A stretch of DNA of 64,000 nucleotides from NCBI GenBank assembly GCA_032622095.1, contig CP136062.1:9203710-9267709 (forward strand), written 5' to 3'. Of this stretch, positions 1 through 10,600 are shown in pieces. The notes under the pieces are model-generated. The model ran no database searches. It saw nothing but the letters and a program-made list of their open reading frames with translations, and was not told where the DNA came from. The translations under genes were made by a program, and so were the position numbers. Position 1 is the first letter of the stretch. Every line of letters starts with the position of its first letter. The stretch is from Siphonodentalium dalli (Eukaryota > Mollusca > Scaphopoda > Gadilida > Siphonodentaliidae).

Positions 1-13
1 TCCAACCCAGTGG

Positions 14-626
14 GTGCAAATTTATGTCCCATTTCTATTTGTGAATTCATGCATTCCTTATTGTCATAAAAATACATTTGAGGGCTCGCAAATTACGTTT
101 ACGTATAGTCATATTAGATATATAGTACACACGGGAGGCCAGGACTACAGCTCAGTTTTACAGGATATAATAAACACTTATAATCGTACCAAACACAGAT
201 CAATCGGTCGTGCCCCGATTGACATTAATAACGAAAACGAGTCAGAGACAAGATATGAACTAGCTTTGAAACGTAAAGAACGTGTTATAAAGCCCTACCG
301 ATATAAACTGGGTGATAAAGTACGAATTTCGCATTTGAAGGACGTTTAAGAAAAGGAATTTTAAGTGGACGGGTGAAATATTCACAGTAATAAAAAGATA
401 TAGAAGAGATAATCTGAACGTTTATAAGATAATTGATTGGGACAAAGAGGCGGTCACTGGTTCATTTTATGAGCAAGAGCTACAATTGGTGATCATAAGT
501 CAAGATACAGTATCCAAAATAAAGAAGGTTTTAAAGAAAAGTAGAGGCAAGCTTCTCGTTAGGTGGCTTAACTGGGGCCCTAAATTCGATAGTTGGATAC
601 CGGAAGTTGATCTAGTTAAATACTGA
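14..626 (+). pseudogene. Polinton-type integrase, C-terminal part with chromodomain (broken)
   Basis: This is the end of a retroviral-type (rve) integrase of the Polinton/Maverick class, the enzyme that inserts the element into host DNA. The stretch around 131-250 reads like the end of the catalytic core (SYN-type block NTYNRTKHRSIG). It is followed by the usual KLGDKVRISHLK strand of the SH3-like domain. The reading frame breaks by one base near 345-349 and resumes in frame 3, where a SFYEQELQ block and a C-terminal chromodomain (about 505-620, aromatic residues in RWLNWGPKFDSWIP) can be read to a TGA at 624-626. The catalytic Asp residues lie before the window or are lost; codons before about 130 do not look like integrase and may be intronic or decayed. 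The stop overlaps the ATG of the next gene (TGATG). Family assignment is from memory of the motifs. Confidence 0.7.
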
Positions 627-1013
627 TGATGAAGCTATATATTTCCAGTGATAAATACAAAGATTATTTTCCAGATAATGTGGGTGGAGATTTCACTCTA
701 CCATTACCTCATATGTTAACTGACGGATCCGTATCATTAGAACAAATTTATATTAATCCATGGCCTGTTGATATAGTTACGTATATATGCTGTGATATTT
801 GTCAGGATTCAACAGTTTCAATATCTATGTTACCCGTGCTAAGAGCCTTTTACAGTGATGATAGTCAAGATTTTAGTGGGGCTGAAAATATCCCCATTAA
901 ACCTGGCTCTTGGCACTTTATAAGGATATATATTCTAGACCAGAAATTTTAAACCAGTTGATGTGAAATCAGTTCACTGCACTTTGAATATAATACAAAA
1001 TGGTGGGTACTAG
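626..1013 (+). pseudogene. Small conserved Polinton protein upstream of the capsid gene (frame break near its end)
   Basis: The frame opens with MMKLYISSD and holds a GGDFTLPLP block. This resembles, from memory, a protein of about 120 residues often encoded just before the capsid gene in invertebrate Polintons; its function is not known to me. A CDICQDS motif and a late IRIYILDQ strand suggest a compact beta-rich fold. The open frame stops at 950-952 after a T4 run at 947-950. One frame over, a plausible ending (SVHCTLNII) continues to a TAG at 1011-1013, overlapping the start of the next gene. The first ATG sits inside the integrase stop (TGATG), so these genes are packed end to end and probably share one transcript. 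A minor structural protein is the most natural guess, but that is inference. Confidence 0.55.
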
Positions 1014-1182
1014 ATATTATTACAATGCCGCACGTAGGGCATATATGCCAGTTAAACCATTCAGAGGTTTGAAGTATATAACGAAGGCAGCCGTCATTAA
1101 AAAAAAAGTGAGGAAACCCCGGACAGCTGTAAAGAAAATACGGAAATATCGACGGGTTCTTGACGCGTTTGATCATGAATAA
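1000..1182 (+). CDS. Small, highly basic protein (putative virion core or DNA-binding peptide)
   Basis: The 60-codon frame opens with MVGTRYYYNAARRAYMPV and is full of Lys and Arg (KKKVRKPR, KKIRKYRR), with an acidic tail DAFDHE. A tiny basic protein between a small structural protein and the capsid gene recalls adenovirus core peptides that condense DNA, and similar short basic frames occur at this place in other Polintons. That role is inferred from charge and position, not from a recognised domain. It overlaps the preceding frame by 14 bases and the capsid start by 8, the tight packing expected of a viral-type gene block. It is intact in this copy. Confidence 0.55.
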   Translation: MVGTRYYYNAARRAYMPVKPFRGLKYITKAAVIKKKVRKPRTAVKKIRKYRRVLDAFDHE

Positions 1183-2381
1183 CTTGCCAATATTTGATTA
1201 TGACAGTGCAGCTGATCCATCTAAAGAATGGGTCGATTTCAATAGTGACTCATATTGCGGAAAATTCACCTTTAGAATTTTGTATACCCGGAACGTCCAA
1301 CGATTATATCGATTTAAAGAACTCTACACTCAGTATCAAAATTAAGATCATTAAGGAAGATGGTACGCCATTGATTTCAACCTCGAAAGTCGGCCCCATT
1401 AACTTGGCTCTATCATCAATATTTAGTTACTGTAATATAGAGTTAAAACATACCCCAGTGGGATCCATAGGACCGTACCATGGATATAAAGCTTATTTGG
1501 ATACATTACTTACATCTACATCAATGCAACAAAAATATAGCTTTACTGAACGATTATTTGTGAGGGACAGAGCGAAACATATGGATTCTACTACAATAAA
1601 TGCTGGTCTACTAGAAAGAAAAATATTTTTCGAAGATAACTCTATAGTATCAGTGTCAGGCCCGATCTCACATGACCTCTGTCAGCAAAATAGATACATT
1701 TTGAACGGGGTGCCAGTAAAAATAACATTATGGCCCAGCAAAAATGCCTTCTGTTTAATGAGTTCGGATGCTACACCAAAATACAAACTGAAGATCACTG
1801 ATGCTAAATTTAAAGTATGTTTCGTCAAAACAGAAGATATTGAGAGAAATCTCAGCACGAAAGACGCTATATACCCATTTGAGAAATCAATTATTAAAGC
1901 CTTTTCAGTCGCCAAAGGCTCTTTTAATTTCACAGAGAGTAACTTGTTTCAAAATGATGTTCCGCAAAGAATTCTTATAGTGCTTACAGAGGCAGAGGCT
2001 TTGAACGGAAGCTACACCAAAAATCCATGTAACTTTAAAAATTATGATGTAAACCATCTGGCTGTTACAGTTAACGGTCAATCCGTACCCAGCCGCCCCT
2101 TAAACCTGAACTTTAAAAAGGACGATTATTTGGATGCGTACCATAATCTCATTAAAGCTTTTCCAGAAACAGCAATCAATAGACAAGCTTATAAAGATGG
2201 GTACACTATATTCTGCATAGAGCCTTATGGACATTATGTAGGGTCTATTAACAAGGGTTTAGTACAGTTGGATATGAGGTTCAGTGAAGCTTTGCCAGAA
2301 ACAGCAGTCATCTTAGTTTACGGAACTTTCCCAGCACACATGATCATTGACAAGGACAGAAACGTTTTTATACCTATGTAA
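1175..2381 (+). CDS. Capsid-type protein of the F54H12.2-like family (Polinton major capsid candidate)
   Basis: The long frame ending at 2379-2381 has the hallmarks of the F54H12.2-like family common in invertebrate Polintons and adintoviruses: SPLEFCIPGTSNDYIDL, then a GPINLALSSIFSYCNIELK strand, GPYHGYKAYLDTLL, a LFVRDRAKHMD block, and a C-terminal IIDKDRNVF. I take it as the double-jelly-roll capsid subunit; the fold is inferred. The best start is the ATG at 1175 in frame 2, which gives the expected N-terminus with KEWVDFN. The frame then slips by one base near 1230-1240 into the long frame, whose own first ATG is at 1200. The remainder, about 390 codons, is open. An AATAAA at 2395-2400 follows the stop. 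The convergent polymerase gene ends 154 bases away. Confidence 0.7.
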
Positions 2382-2394
2382 TATATAGCATCGT

Positions 2395-2400
2395 AATAAA
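2395..2400 (+). promoter_or_regulatory. Polyadenylation signal of the capsid gene block
   Basis: AATAAA lies 14 bases after the capsid stop codon, in the short gap between two convergent genes. It probably ends the transcript for the integrase-to-capsid block. Confidence 0.5.
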
Positions 2401-2965
2401 ATAATTGTATAGTGAAAATTTATAGTTTTTGATAGTGACCCCATGTGGAACTAGGTGTGGGGAAAAATGATAATCGTTTATATATATTTATATACGTGCA
2501 AAGAATCATAACCAATATACAAAAGATAAGTGCATCAATATCCGAAAGGTAATGTTGAATAATCGTCCTGCACCACTCTCTTATTATAAACCAAATCGTA
2601 TCTTTTGTCCTGAATACGATTAAATATAAGTGGTTTGTCTCTGGCTCGAACGATCCTATTCTCAGTAATGTATACTTTTCTAGGCGATTCCTCCTCTTCA
2701 TCGTGGCCCTCCCGCTTTCGTTTCCTAGAAATCATTTTATCCATAACCGAAAAGTTTATAACTTTCGAATTTTTATAGTTCAGTGTAAATCCACAAACTT
2801 TACACACTGTTTGTCCCTTTAATGTTTTATAACTGTAGTTTTTAGCACCTCCAGTTCGAAAATTTGTTATATAATCCCCGGGGTCTGTTTCCGATGTGAA
2901 ATCGCCTAAATAATCACCCAACGGTATGTCAGGACATCCAGGCCCTTGTATATATATGACCGAAT

Positions 2966-3397
2966 CTGAAAAGAAGAAAAAAATAGGATTCAACACAGAC
3001 GCACAAACACATAGACAGACGCACAAACACCTACAGACATAGACACACAGACAAACATACACACACAGACAGCGACACACACGCGCGCATACATACACAC
3101 ACACACAGACAAACATACACACATACACACAGACACACACGCGCGCATACATACACGCAAGTACATATACAAACATTAGACAAACACATAGACACATACT
3201 AATCCATATAAATAGAGATGGGTGTTACTATACAAACATATAAAATATAGATAGGCGCACGCACCTACAGACAGAGATAAACACATAGACACATAGACAC
3301 ACAGACACACGTACTAATCCATATAAATAGAGATGGGTGTTACTATACAAACATATAAGATAGTGGTAGTTACACACGCTTTTTATATCGTATTTAC
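2966..3397 (-). repeat. Polymerase last intron with CA/CAGA microsatellite and internal duplication
   Basis: This intron splits the YFDTDS motif. It is filled by a CA-rich simple repeat (about 2993-3195) and by two copies of a roughly 50-base segment (3199-3250 and 3312-3360). Open frames on either strand here are by-products of the low-complexity repeat. Confidence 0.8.
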
Positions 3398-3685
3398 CTG
3401 TATCGAAATATAGTACCCTATCACCCAGAATGTTGAGAGCATCGTACAACTTCAGTCGAGCATATGTAGTCGTGAAAAGAGCCAGATACACGTTAGAATT
3501 ATCTTGTGGTATGCTATGATTCTTGTACGTGTATTGCACTCTGATGCATGAATTCCCGATTATCTGGAAGTCTTTCAGAGTCTTGGATGGATCACTCAGT
3601 AGATTGAAGAATTTCGCCGGTTCTCTTTCGTGTATGAACATCGTCTGTAGCATGTTAGACCTCTGTCCACCATTTTCCCCAGAAG

Positions 3686-4099
3686 CTGAGTGATTACATG
3701 ATTGATTAGTGATATATAACATTAAAACGAATTTTTTTGTAATATTTACGATTTTTGAATCAATTTTTTAACAATTTTTAATATTTTGCTGGATATTTTT
3801 ATGGCAAATCATCTGAACATATATATTATACAATTATACAACTCTATATACATAGCTATGCGTCCATTTTAAAAAAAATAAATTTTAATCATTTTTTTTT
3901 TTATTTTAATCATTAAAAAAAAAAAAAAATGGTAAACTATCTGAACATCTCTATTATACAATTTAACAAATCTATATAAATAACTATGCGTCTTCTTTTT
4001 TTTATATCAATTTTTTAACAATTTTTAACAATTTTTTTATATTTTTTTTTTGGTAAATATTCTGAACAACTCTATTGTACAAACATTGTTATATATTAC
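3686..4099 (-). repeat. AT-rich polymerase intron with three decayed tandem copies
   Basis: The intron holds poly-A/T runs and about three copies of a 120-base unit marked by GTTCAGA, GACGCATAG and ATTGTATAATA. It shows no coding potential. Confidence 0.6.
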
Positions 4100-5321
4100 C
4101 TGTTCAACATCAGTTTAGCCACGCTCCTAAGCCCAGGATTTTTCTCAATCTTATCATAGTCTAACTGTATTCCTTCATTCTCCAGATAGTCAGATATGTA
4201 TTTGGTTTTATCTTTTTCACTATGACACCAATCAGGCCATCCACTAGCTGACTGCTTCACCTTCAGGAATCTATGAAATAATACAAAGCAATTTTGCTAT
4301 ATTCATGGTCAAGAAAAATTGTAGTAGAAGAGAGTCGTTGAAGGATTATTAATATTACTAACCTATCTATGTATGATGTGAAGAGCCCATCGTCACCTGT
4401 CGATTTGTTATATTGAACCGTCGACGCCCAATGCATAATTTCATAAATTTTTATGATCTTATACCCTTTAATAACAGCCATCTCTATCTCCGGGATCGCC
4501 CATGTACAAGTAATCGCTCTAAGAGAGTCATCGTGAACGCACGGGGTTGTATTTTCTATCTCCATACAGCTACGACAGAGGCCGAATTTCAGCTTGCCAT
4601 TAGACCTACAAAACACACAAAAATGAGTTCTAACGTATTTAGAATGGACGTGTTGTGACGTTCTAAAAAAAATAAGAATGGACTTATATTAAAGTAATAT
4701 GATTGTAAAGTATATTGAGCGCATAATCACCTGACAGGTAGCACCGGGTGAAACAGTCCTTTCGGTGGTTGTATTTTCACTCTGGCCACACCGAAATATT
4801 CTGATATATCCTTGAAATTCTCGTATATCCTGATGGGGTGGCCAATTGGATATCGTGCGTATTTGTTCTAGAAAATAAAAAAAAAAATATTTTCTCAAAG
4901 TTTCATTCATTCAAGGTTTCATTCAATATTTTTTTTTCAAAACTTATACATCTAACAAGCTGAGTCACGTACCTGAAATGGATACAGACTAGTGAAGTCT
5001 ATATATAGTATCTTCTCCTGATCCGTGACGTCATGATGTAATTTGACAGCGTTAGTCCGACCCCTGTAGGACGCATCTCTGGCTTCGAGCGGTTGCATGG
5101 TATCAGATTTTTCAATAAACTCTTTAATAGATGGTAATGAAGTCTTTATCTTAGTCCAATCATGTTCCCACATAGTCACTAATTTTATAACCCGCGTCTA
5201 TAAGGGCAATTTCTTTCTTCATCGTCATCATGTACAAGTCATGCATAGATAGTTTGGATAACGGATTTTTCAGCTGATGTCTTTGTGTCATAACAGATTT
5301 TGCACCCATGATATAAACACC

Positions 5322-5430
5322 CTGAAAATATAAAGAGTGGTTTGTTATATGTTAAATATATATTCAATTTAAACTTATGATTAAACAGCTGAAATAGGTA
5401 ACAGTTGAAGCGATAATAAAGAGCGTTTAC
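5322..5430 (-). other. 109-base polymerase intron related to intron 1 of the 10601-12089 gene
   Basis: On the minus strand it begins GTAAACGCTCTTTATT and ends TATTTTCAG. Its 3' half shares about 36 identical bases with 10711-10746 in the first intron of the three-exon gene, and its first 16 bases recur at 10665-10680. It is a phase-1 intron inserted after FEFNG in the nuclease-like segment. Confidence 0.7.
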
Positions 5431-8400
5431 CATTAAATTCGAAACAAGTGTTGGTCTCTGCGCAGAATCCATCTACTTTCATCCTAGAGCCTGGTAGTAT
5501 CAACTCCCCACCATTTCTAGCGTGTTGAATTGTCACACCTCTATCTAATGCTTCGTAATCCAACCACTGTATAGACGCTTGGGAATGTATCTGTAGTGGT
5601 GTACATCGAACTTTGGCGATGGTTGTAGAAACGAACTTTTCATGAGTTATGTCGTAACCATCTCCATTAACCCACTCATCGTTTAGCAGAAGACGACATT
5701 CATCATTCACCTTGACCATAGGAACATTTTCCTCGGCACCAACAGTCACTGTATAAGTCTCTTCTAGAAACAGTGTTTTGAAAGCTGTCATACAAGCGCC
5801 CGAAATGGTTGTATACTGGAACGGGTCGATTTTATCCTCAGTTATATCCAAAAACATTGTCCGAAATGACAAACAAGCTCTCCTGAGAATATCAACGTCA
5901 CTTTGACAATAAGCCAACATTTCCTCACGAAAATTGAAAACACTATTTGTTTCACTGTCATACCACTTCAAGAATGCGTCTCTGTTCGAAACAGTCATGG
6001 TATCCACACCATATTCGCTCGCATCAGGATAAACCCCTATAAGTCTGTATTTTCAAGCTTGTTGAAATAATGTGGGAAGTATCCTTTTTTTAATTCATCC
6101 AACCCGAAGCATTTAGGTAATTTACTTAGGGCCATATTTAAAAAGTTCAGATAATCAATAATTCTTATATTATAATTGGCAGTGAGCAGCATAATCTTGG
6201 AACCGTTGTATATAAGTTTGGATGGCAGTGTGCCTCTATCTGTGAGGAAATCCAGTAGAAATACAGCGTTATATGCTTTTGAATTATGGGCTATCACAGT
6301 AACAATTTTATGGGATTTATCAAACAACCATTCACCGAATTTTTGTAGTGTATCTGGCCCTTCGGCCTTAAAACATCGTTTACCACATCTCTCACAAGGT
6401 GCCAACACGTATTCACCAGTCGGACTGAGTTTGTTACATTTTTCGCAACGTGTCCCGCATTCGCTACATAACGACATATCATCGAGTGAATAGTCCTGAC
6501 ACAGGTCACACGCACTCTGAGATATGACAAAATTAGATACGTGTCTATCCATTCCACAGTATGGTAATTTACATATAATGCAGCTGAAAAAAAAATAAAA
6601 ATAGAATTCAATCTTTAATTAAACCACAGTGCATCTTTAAATAAACACACACACAAGCCATCTTTAAATAAATCGACGGGGGACGGACATTTCTGACACC
6701 GCGATCTAATTGACAAACGCATGTGTTATTTCTACTGTGTGGTGGGGGAGTTTGACAATATGCTATGGGTTCATTGACTGCAGAATTTAATTAACTTTTG
6801 GGATATAAGGTTGCGTACACAATACGGCTTTATTTACTCACCGTTTGCAGGTGTTACATGTGGTATCAGCGTCACATTCCGGACAAGATCCACGATTTTC
6901 GTAAGCGTCACATTTGTAAGGTGTAGATTGAGTTGCTTCGAAATCATAAAAAATGAACTTAGAACCTTTTTTCACTTTCTTCATTGGTCTAACGAAGCAG
7001 TCGTGTTCACCGATTACATAGTTGTTACAGGAAAGACACTTGTATTCGTAGCAGCGGTGTTCATCCATACTCCGTTCCTTGATCTTGACTATTTTAAAAC
7101 ATTTTGTACACTTATGAAACTGGAAGCATTGAGGTGTTTTACCGCTCTTATGACGTAGGAAGCAATCCATAGAACGACACGTTACGCAACAATTTCGGCA
7201 TGTCATTTTAGTTCCAATGACACAATCCTTGGATTTACAAGAAATACAGTAACTAGCGCATTGGTGCCCGTCTTTGTTACTGAATGGTTTCAAACATTTT
7301 TCACAGAAATATGCCTGCGCAAAGAAACCTGTAACACTGGTAATAGCGTCGAAATGATGATTATGATAATATAAATATACATTAGATGTCTTTTCAGTCG
7401 ATGATCGAATAACTTTGTTACCACAGTCAGCACCAATAATTACCACATTAACATAAAAAAAGTCCTCGAATAAATTTAATTGTTGAAAATTTCCTGGTTC
7501 ATCTATAGGTAGTTGTAACATTTCAAATAGCCTAATAGCAGCTTTTTTTTTGCTCCGATCGTTTAGACCTCGTAAGATTTTGGTAGTATGTTTCTGACAC
7601 TTTGTGATATTTCATAAATATCTCCAGATTAGACAGTTTGGTTTCTTTCAACACGTTCCATTCATCGATGGGTACGATATTTTGTTTGGCCACACATACG
7701 ACTATGGAACGTGCTAAACATATTTGGTCGGAATTATCTATCGTAGTGACACTTTTCTTGTTCGACATGGATGCTGGTCCGTCTAATATGATTCTTTTAC
7801 CACCGACGGGTGTTATTATAGAACCAATATACACAGTAAACGTATGATCCAATTTAATATCCTCGTTTGAATTTAAAACATTAGCTATTTGATCCATAAC
7901 CACTTGAGAATTTAAATGTTTCCACAAACGTAATCCAGTCTCAATAGGTCGGTCAAGGTCGACTGTATGCAGAGTAAAACGTCCGTAATCATCGTCGGAT
8001 GTTGGTATGATATTCAACACATATTCAAATACCTCTTGCAGTATAGTTTGTAGTGATATTAACGTTTGTCCATACATATCAGCCTTGAATCTAATTTCAT
8101 AGATATTCTCGTAGGCAGGCTGTTCAGAAACTTTTTGGTAGCGATCTTATTTATATGGAAGTATGGATGACTTATTTCGGGTTCTTCCGACGTTTGTGGT
8201 GATACATCAGGGGTTGATGCGGAAGTTGATGGTTGATTAATGTCGTTCGGTTCGTTACTATGTGGTGAGGTATCATTGGTTGATGTGGAAGTTGATGGTT
8301 GATTATTATCGTTCGGTTCTGACCGTGTTGTAGTGTCATTGGTTGATGTTGGTGTGACATCATTACCTGATGTCGAAGTTGATGGTTGAGTAGTGTCAGT

Positions 8401-8639
8401 CGATGTGTTTGACAGATGGCTAGTGTCAAAAGGCTGTGTATCGTTTGGGTTTGATAGATGGCTAATGTCAAAAGGCTGAGTTTCGTCTAATGATCGTGAC
8501 GCTGACACGCTCATTGTAGGGGCCTGTGCGAGGGTCGAATCGGTGCTGATCGGTTGAGCTATATAGCTCGGTTGAATATCAGGTCCTAAGGTAGCCGCTA
8601 CGGTGGTAGGTTGAACTATATAACCCTGTTGAATAAAAG

Positions 8640-8900
8640 GTCCACTACTAGGTTGAAATCCGGCTGATACAGGTTGATAATTGACTGGTTGTAATCCGGC
8701 TGATACAGGTTGATAATTGACTGGTTGAAATCCGGCTGATACAGGTTGATAATTGACTGGTTGTATCCGGCTGATACAGGTTGATAATTGACTGGTTGAA
8801 ATCCGGCTGATACAGGTTGATAATTGACCGGTTGTAATCCGGCTGATACAGGTTGATAATTGACAGGCTGAAACCCTGTTGACACAGGTTGAAATCCGTT
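8640..8900 (-). repeat. Tandem 36-39-base coding repeat (QPVSAG/QPVNY)
   Basis: About seven copies of a unit encoding QPVSAGxQPVNY lie in the 5' part of the polymerase transcript. One copy near 8775 lacks a base, which shifts the frame. Before and after it the same frame is used, so the array probably lay inside one long reading frame. The peptide is low in complexity; a flexible linker is a guess. Confidence 0.7.
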
Positions 8901-9154
8901 TGAGAAATGTTGAAGTCCGGCTGATAAGGGTTGATAATTGTCCGAGTGGGGCACTGTTGATGGCTGGTTCTGTTCCAGTAATATTAGTTGATTATACAAA
9001 TCGATATTTATTCCTTGTGCTGTATTGATAGAGCTCAAACCGTAACTTCTAGCTGTAATGCCGAGACCGTGCAAGTATTGGGCGTTTTGTGCAGACGTCA
9101 TCTGAATATAAAATATACTTTTTTTTTCGTTTATATATATTGAGGAACTCATAA

Positions 9155-9496
9155 CGATTTTGATTGGTCACGTTTTATAGATCGACGACTCACGGTTGAG
9201 GTTTGGGGGGATTTTAATTGGTTGATAATAATAAACAATAAACATTAATTACTCACGTTGATGCGCGCGTTTTGCTCGTTTGATAACGTGTTTCAACACG
9301 TTTTTAAAATAAATCAATAACTATTGTTGTCTAACGGTTGAGAGCGCGTTTTGCTTTGTTTGATAACGTGTTTCAACACGTTTTAAAAATAAATCAATAA
9401 CTTGTCGTCTAATGGTTGAGCGGGGTTTCTGATTGGTTGAGAGATACTATATAATAATGTTATGAAGATATATTTTCCATTACGAAATATATAACT
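9155..9496. promoter_or_regulatory. Bidirectional promoter region with two long dyads
   Basis: The polymerase (minus) and PC4-like (plus) genes start on either side. On the right, TATATAA lies at 9448-9454. On the left, TATATATAA lies at about 9131-9141. Inverted CCAAT boxes (GATTGGTT, TTGATTGGTC, AATTGGTT) recur. A unit of about 80 bases is present twice (9268-9343 and 9350-9420). Each copy holds the near-perfect dyad AACGTGTTTCAACACGTT, a likely binding site for a dimeric factor or an initiator protein. Confidence 0.6.
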
Positions 9497-9982
9497 ATGG
9501 CATGTTTAACGCACCAAATCGGAGCTCAGAAATTCGTTAATGTCAGTGAATTTAAAGGGGAAATTCGTATTGACATACGCAGATGGTTGGATGGCATCAC
9601 TCCGACTTTGAAGGGTGTTTCATTGGACAAAAACCTTTGGTATAACTTATGTTTATACATTGAAGATTTGCAGACTGCTATATGTGACGGAAAATCTGCA
9701 CAGTTTCATATTGGACGAAAGACATTTTTATCATATAGCGAGGACTTCAAATTGGTACACGTACGAACGTATTACAGAGATGATAGTAATGAACTGAGCC
9801 CAACGAAGCGTGGAATTTGTCTGACTATTACAGAATTCCAGACTTTATGTGAGCTGAAACGTGACATTTCGGACTATATTCCTGACTATAAGGATTTTAT
9901 CCCTTGTTCCTTCTCTCACCCGGACCAAGAATCGTTAATAGCTTGTGTTATATGCAGTTCCGACACAATGACGGATTATTGA
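9497..9982 (+). CDS. Protein with two PC4-like single-stranded-DNA-binding domains
   Basis: The intact 161-codon gene has two segments resembling the PC4/p15 coactivator fold, which binds single-stranded or melted DNA and aids transcription or replication. The first, about residues 11-60, reads KFVNVSEFKGEIRIDIRRWL and then LKGVSLDKNLWYNL. The second, about 70-125, has LVHVRTYYRDD, a linker LSPTKRGICL and then TITEFQTLCELKRDI. PTKRGICL matches the conserved P-KKGISL turn of the family. The start is fixed by a TATA box 43 bases upstream and the first ATG. AATAAA lies at 9983-9988 directly after the stop. Its neighbours are a DNA polymerase and an acidic regulator, so a role in replicating or transcribing the element is natural. 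PC4-like genes have been seen with Polintons, as I recall; two domains in one chain is less usual. Confidence 0.7.
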   Translation: MACLTHQIGAQKFVNVSEFKGEIRIDIRRWLDGITPTLKGVSLDKNLWYNLCLYIEDLQTAICDGKSAQFHIGRKTFLSYSEDFKLVHVRTYYRDDSNELSPTKRGICLTITEFQTLCELKRDISDYIPDYKDFIPCSFSHPDQESLIACVICSSDTMTDY

Positions 9983-9994
9983 AATAAAATCAAT

Positions 9995-10252
9995 GAAGCT
10001 TGGAAATTGTCTATCTGTTACAGAGTTACAAACTTTATGTGAGCTGAAACGTGACATTTCGTACCCTATCACACACTTTAAGGATTTTATTTTGTGTATC
10101 TGTTACAGAGTTCCAGACTTTATGTGAGCTGAAACGTGACATTTCGGACGCTATAACCCACTTTAAGGATTTTATTATACCCCCACACCAAACACTGGGG
10201 TCAGGATTAGTAATATATGAAATATGCAGTTCAGACACAATGATGGATTTTT
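9995..10252 (+). pseudogene. Two partial tandem copies of the 3' end of the PC4-like gene
   Basis: After the PC4-like gene's poly(A) signal, the segment coding for FQTLCELKRDIS is repeated twice, at about 10018-10090 and 10103-10254. The second copy continues to the same ending (CSSDTM and stop) and carries its own AATAAA near 10255. Both copies are preceded by TCTGTTACAG, which looks like a splice acceptor. They lack the first domain and a start codon. They are either decayed duplications or alternative last exons. Confidence 0.55.
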
Positions 10253-10344
10253 GAAATAAAATATTTTAATTGTACCTTCATCGTTTGTTGTTTAGAATAT
10301 ACCCCCGTAGTGTTCAAGTTTAAGCACATGCAGTTAGCTTTTGA

Positions 10345-10456
10345 ATCACTGTGTTATAACCATTTTCAAAACGAGATTTGGCGTATTCTATAGAGCGCTA
10401 AATCACTGTGTTATAACCATTTTCAAAACGAGATTGGCGTATTCTATAGAGCGCTT
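10345..10456. repeat. Two direct repeats of 57 bases upstream of the three-exon gene
   Basis: The unit starts AATCACTGTGTTATAACC and ends TCTATAGAGCGCT; copies are about 10345-10401 and 10402-10457, differing by one base. It sits 70-180 bases before a TATATATAT box (10529-10537), so it may be a promoter element. Confidence 0.6.
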
Positions 10457-10600
10457 GTCTCCACCTCCCGTTACCATCTACCCAAAAAAAAATAACCAAT
10501 CAAAGATTAAGGCGTGATTAATTGATGGTATATATATTGGAAACACATAATATTTTATCATTAACTATGTTTACCTCGACCCCAAAACAAAAACGTTATT

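Larger units (their letters stand above)
2535..9101 (-). pseudogene. Protein-primed family-B DNA polymerase of Polinton type, eight exons, several frame breaks
   Basis: This polymerase copies the element using a protein primer. Exons, all bounded by GT and AG: 9101-6842, 6583-5431, 5321-4973, 4867-4731, 4605-4363, 4270-4100, 3685-3398, 2965-2535. In order I see a Q-rich repeat region, a Ser/Thr/Asn-rich region, an N-terminal domain common to metazoan Polinton polymerases, a Cys/His-rich cluster, Exo I (FYDFEATQ), Exo II (AHNSKAYN), Exo III (YCQSDVDILRR), a nuclease-like insert (HARNGGELILPG to HGCKICY), motif A (DFTSLYP), motif B (NPGLRSVAKLMLN plus FWGK) and motif C, whose YFDTDS is split by the last intron. 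The C-terminus ends LPFGY. The ATG at 9101 is preferred because a TATATATAA lies at about 9131-9141. Frames break by one base near 8775, 8110-8150, 7543-7551 (a nine-base run), 6040, 5290, 5170 and 3670; I saw no substitution-type stops. The Q-rich part could be a separate gene. Confidence 0.85.

Noticed and set aside
2990-3197. Cysteine/valine-rich frames on the minus strand
   Set aside because: They translate a CA/CAGA microsatellite inside a polymerase intron.
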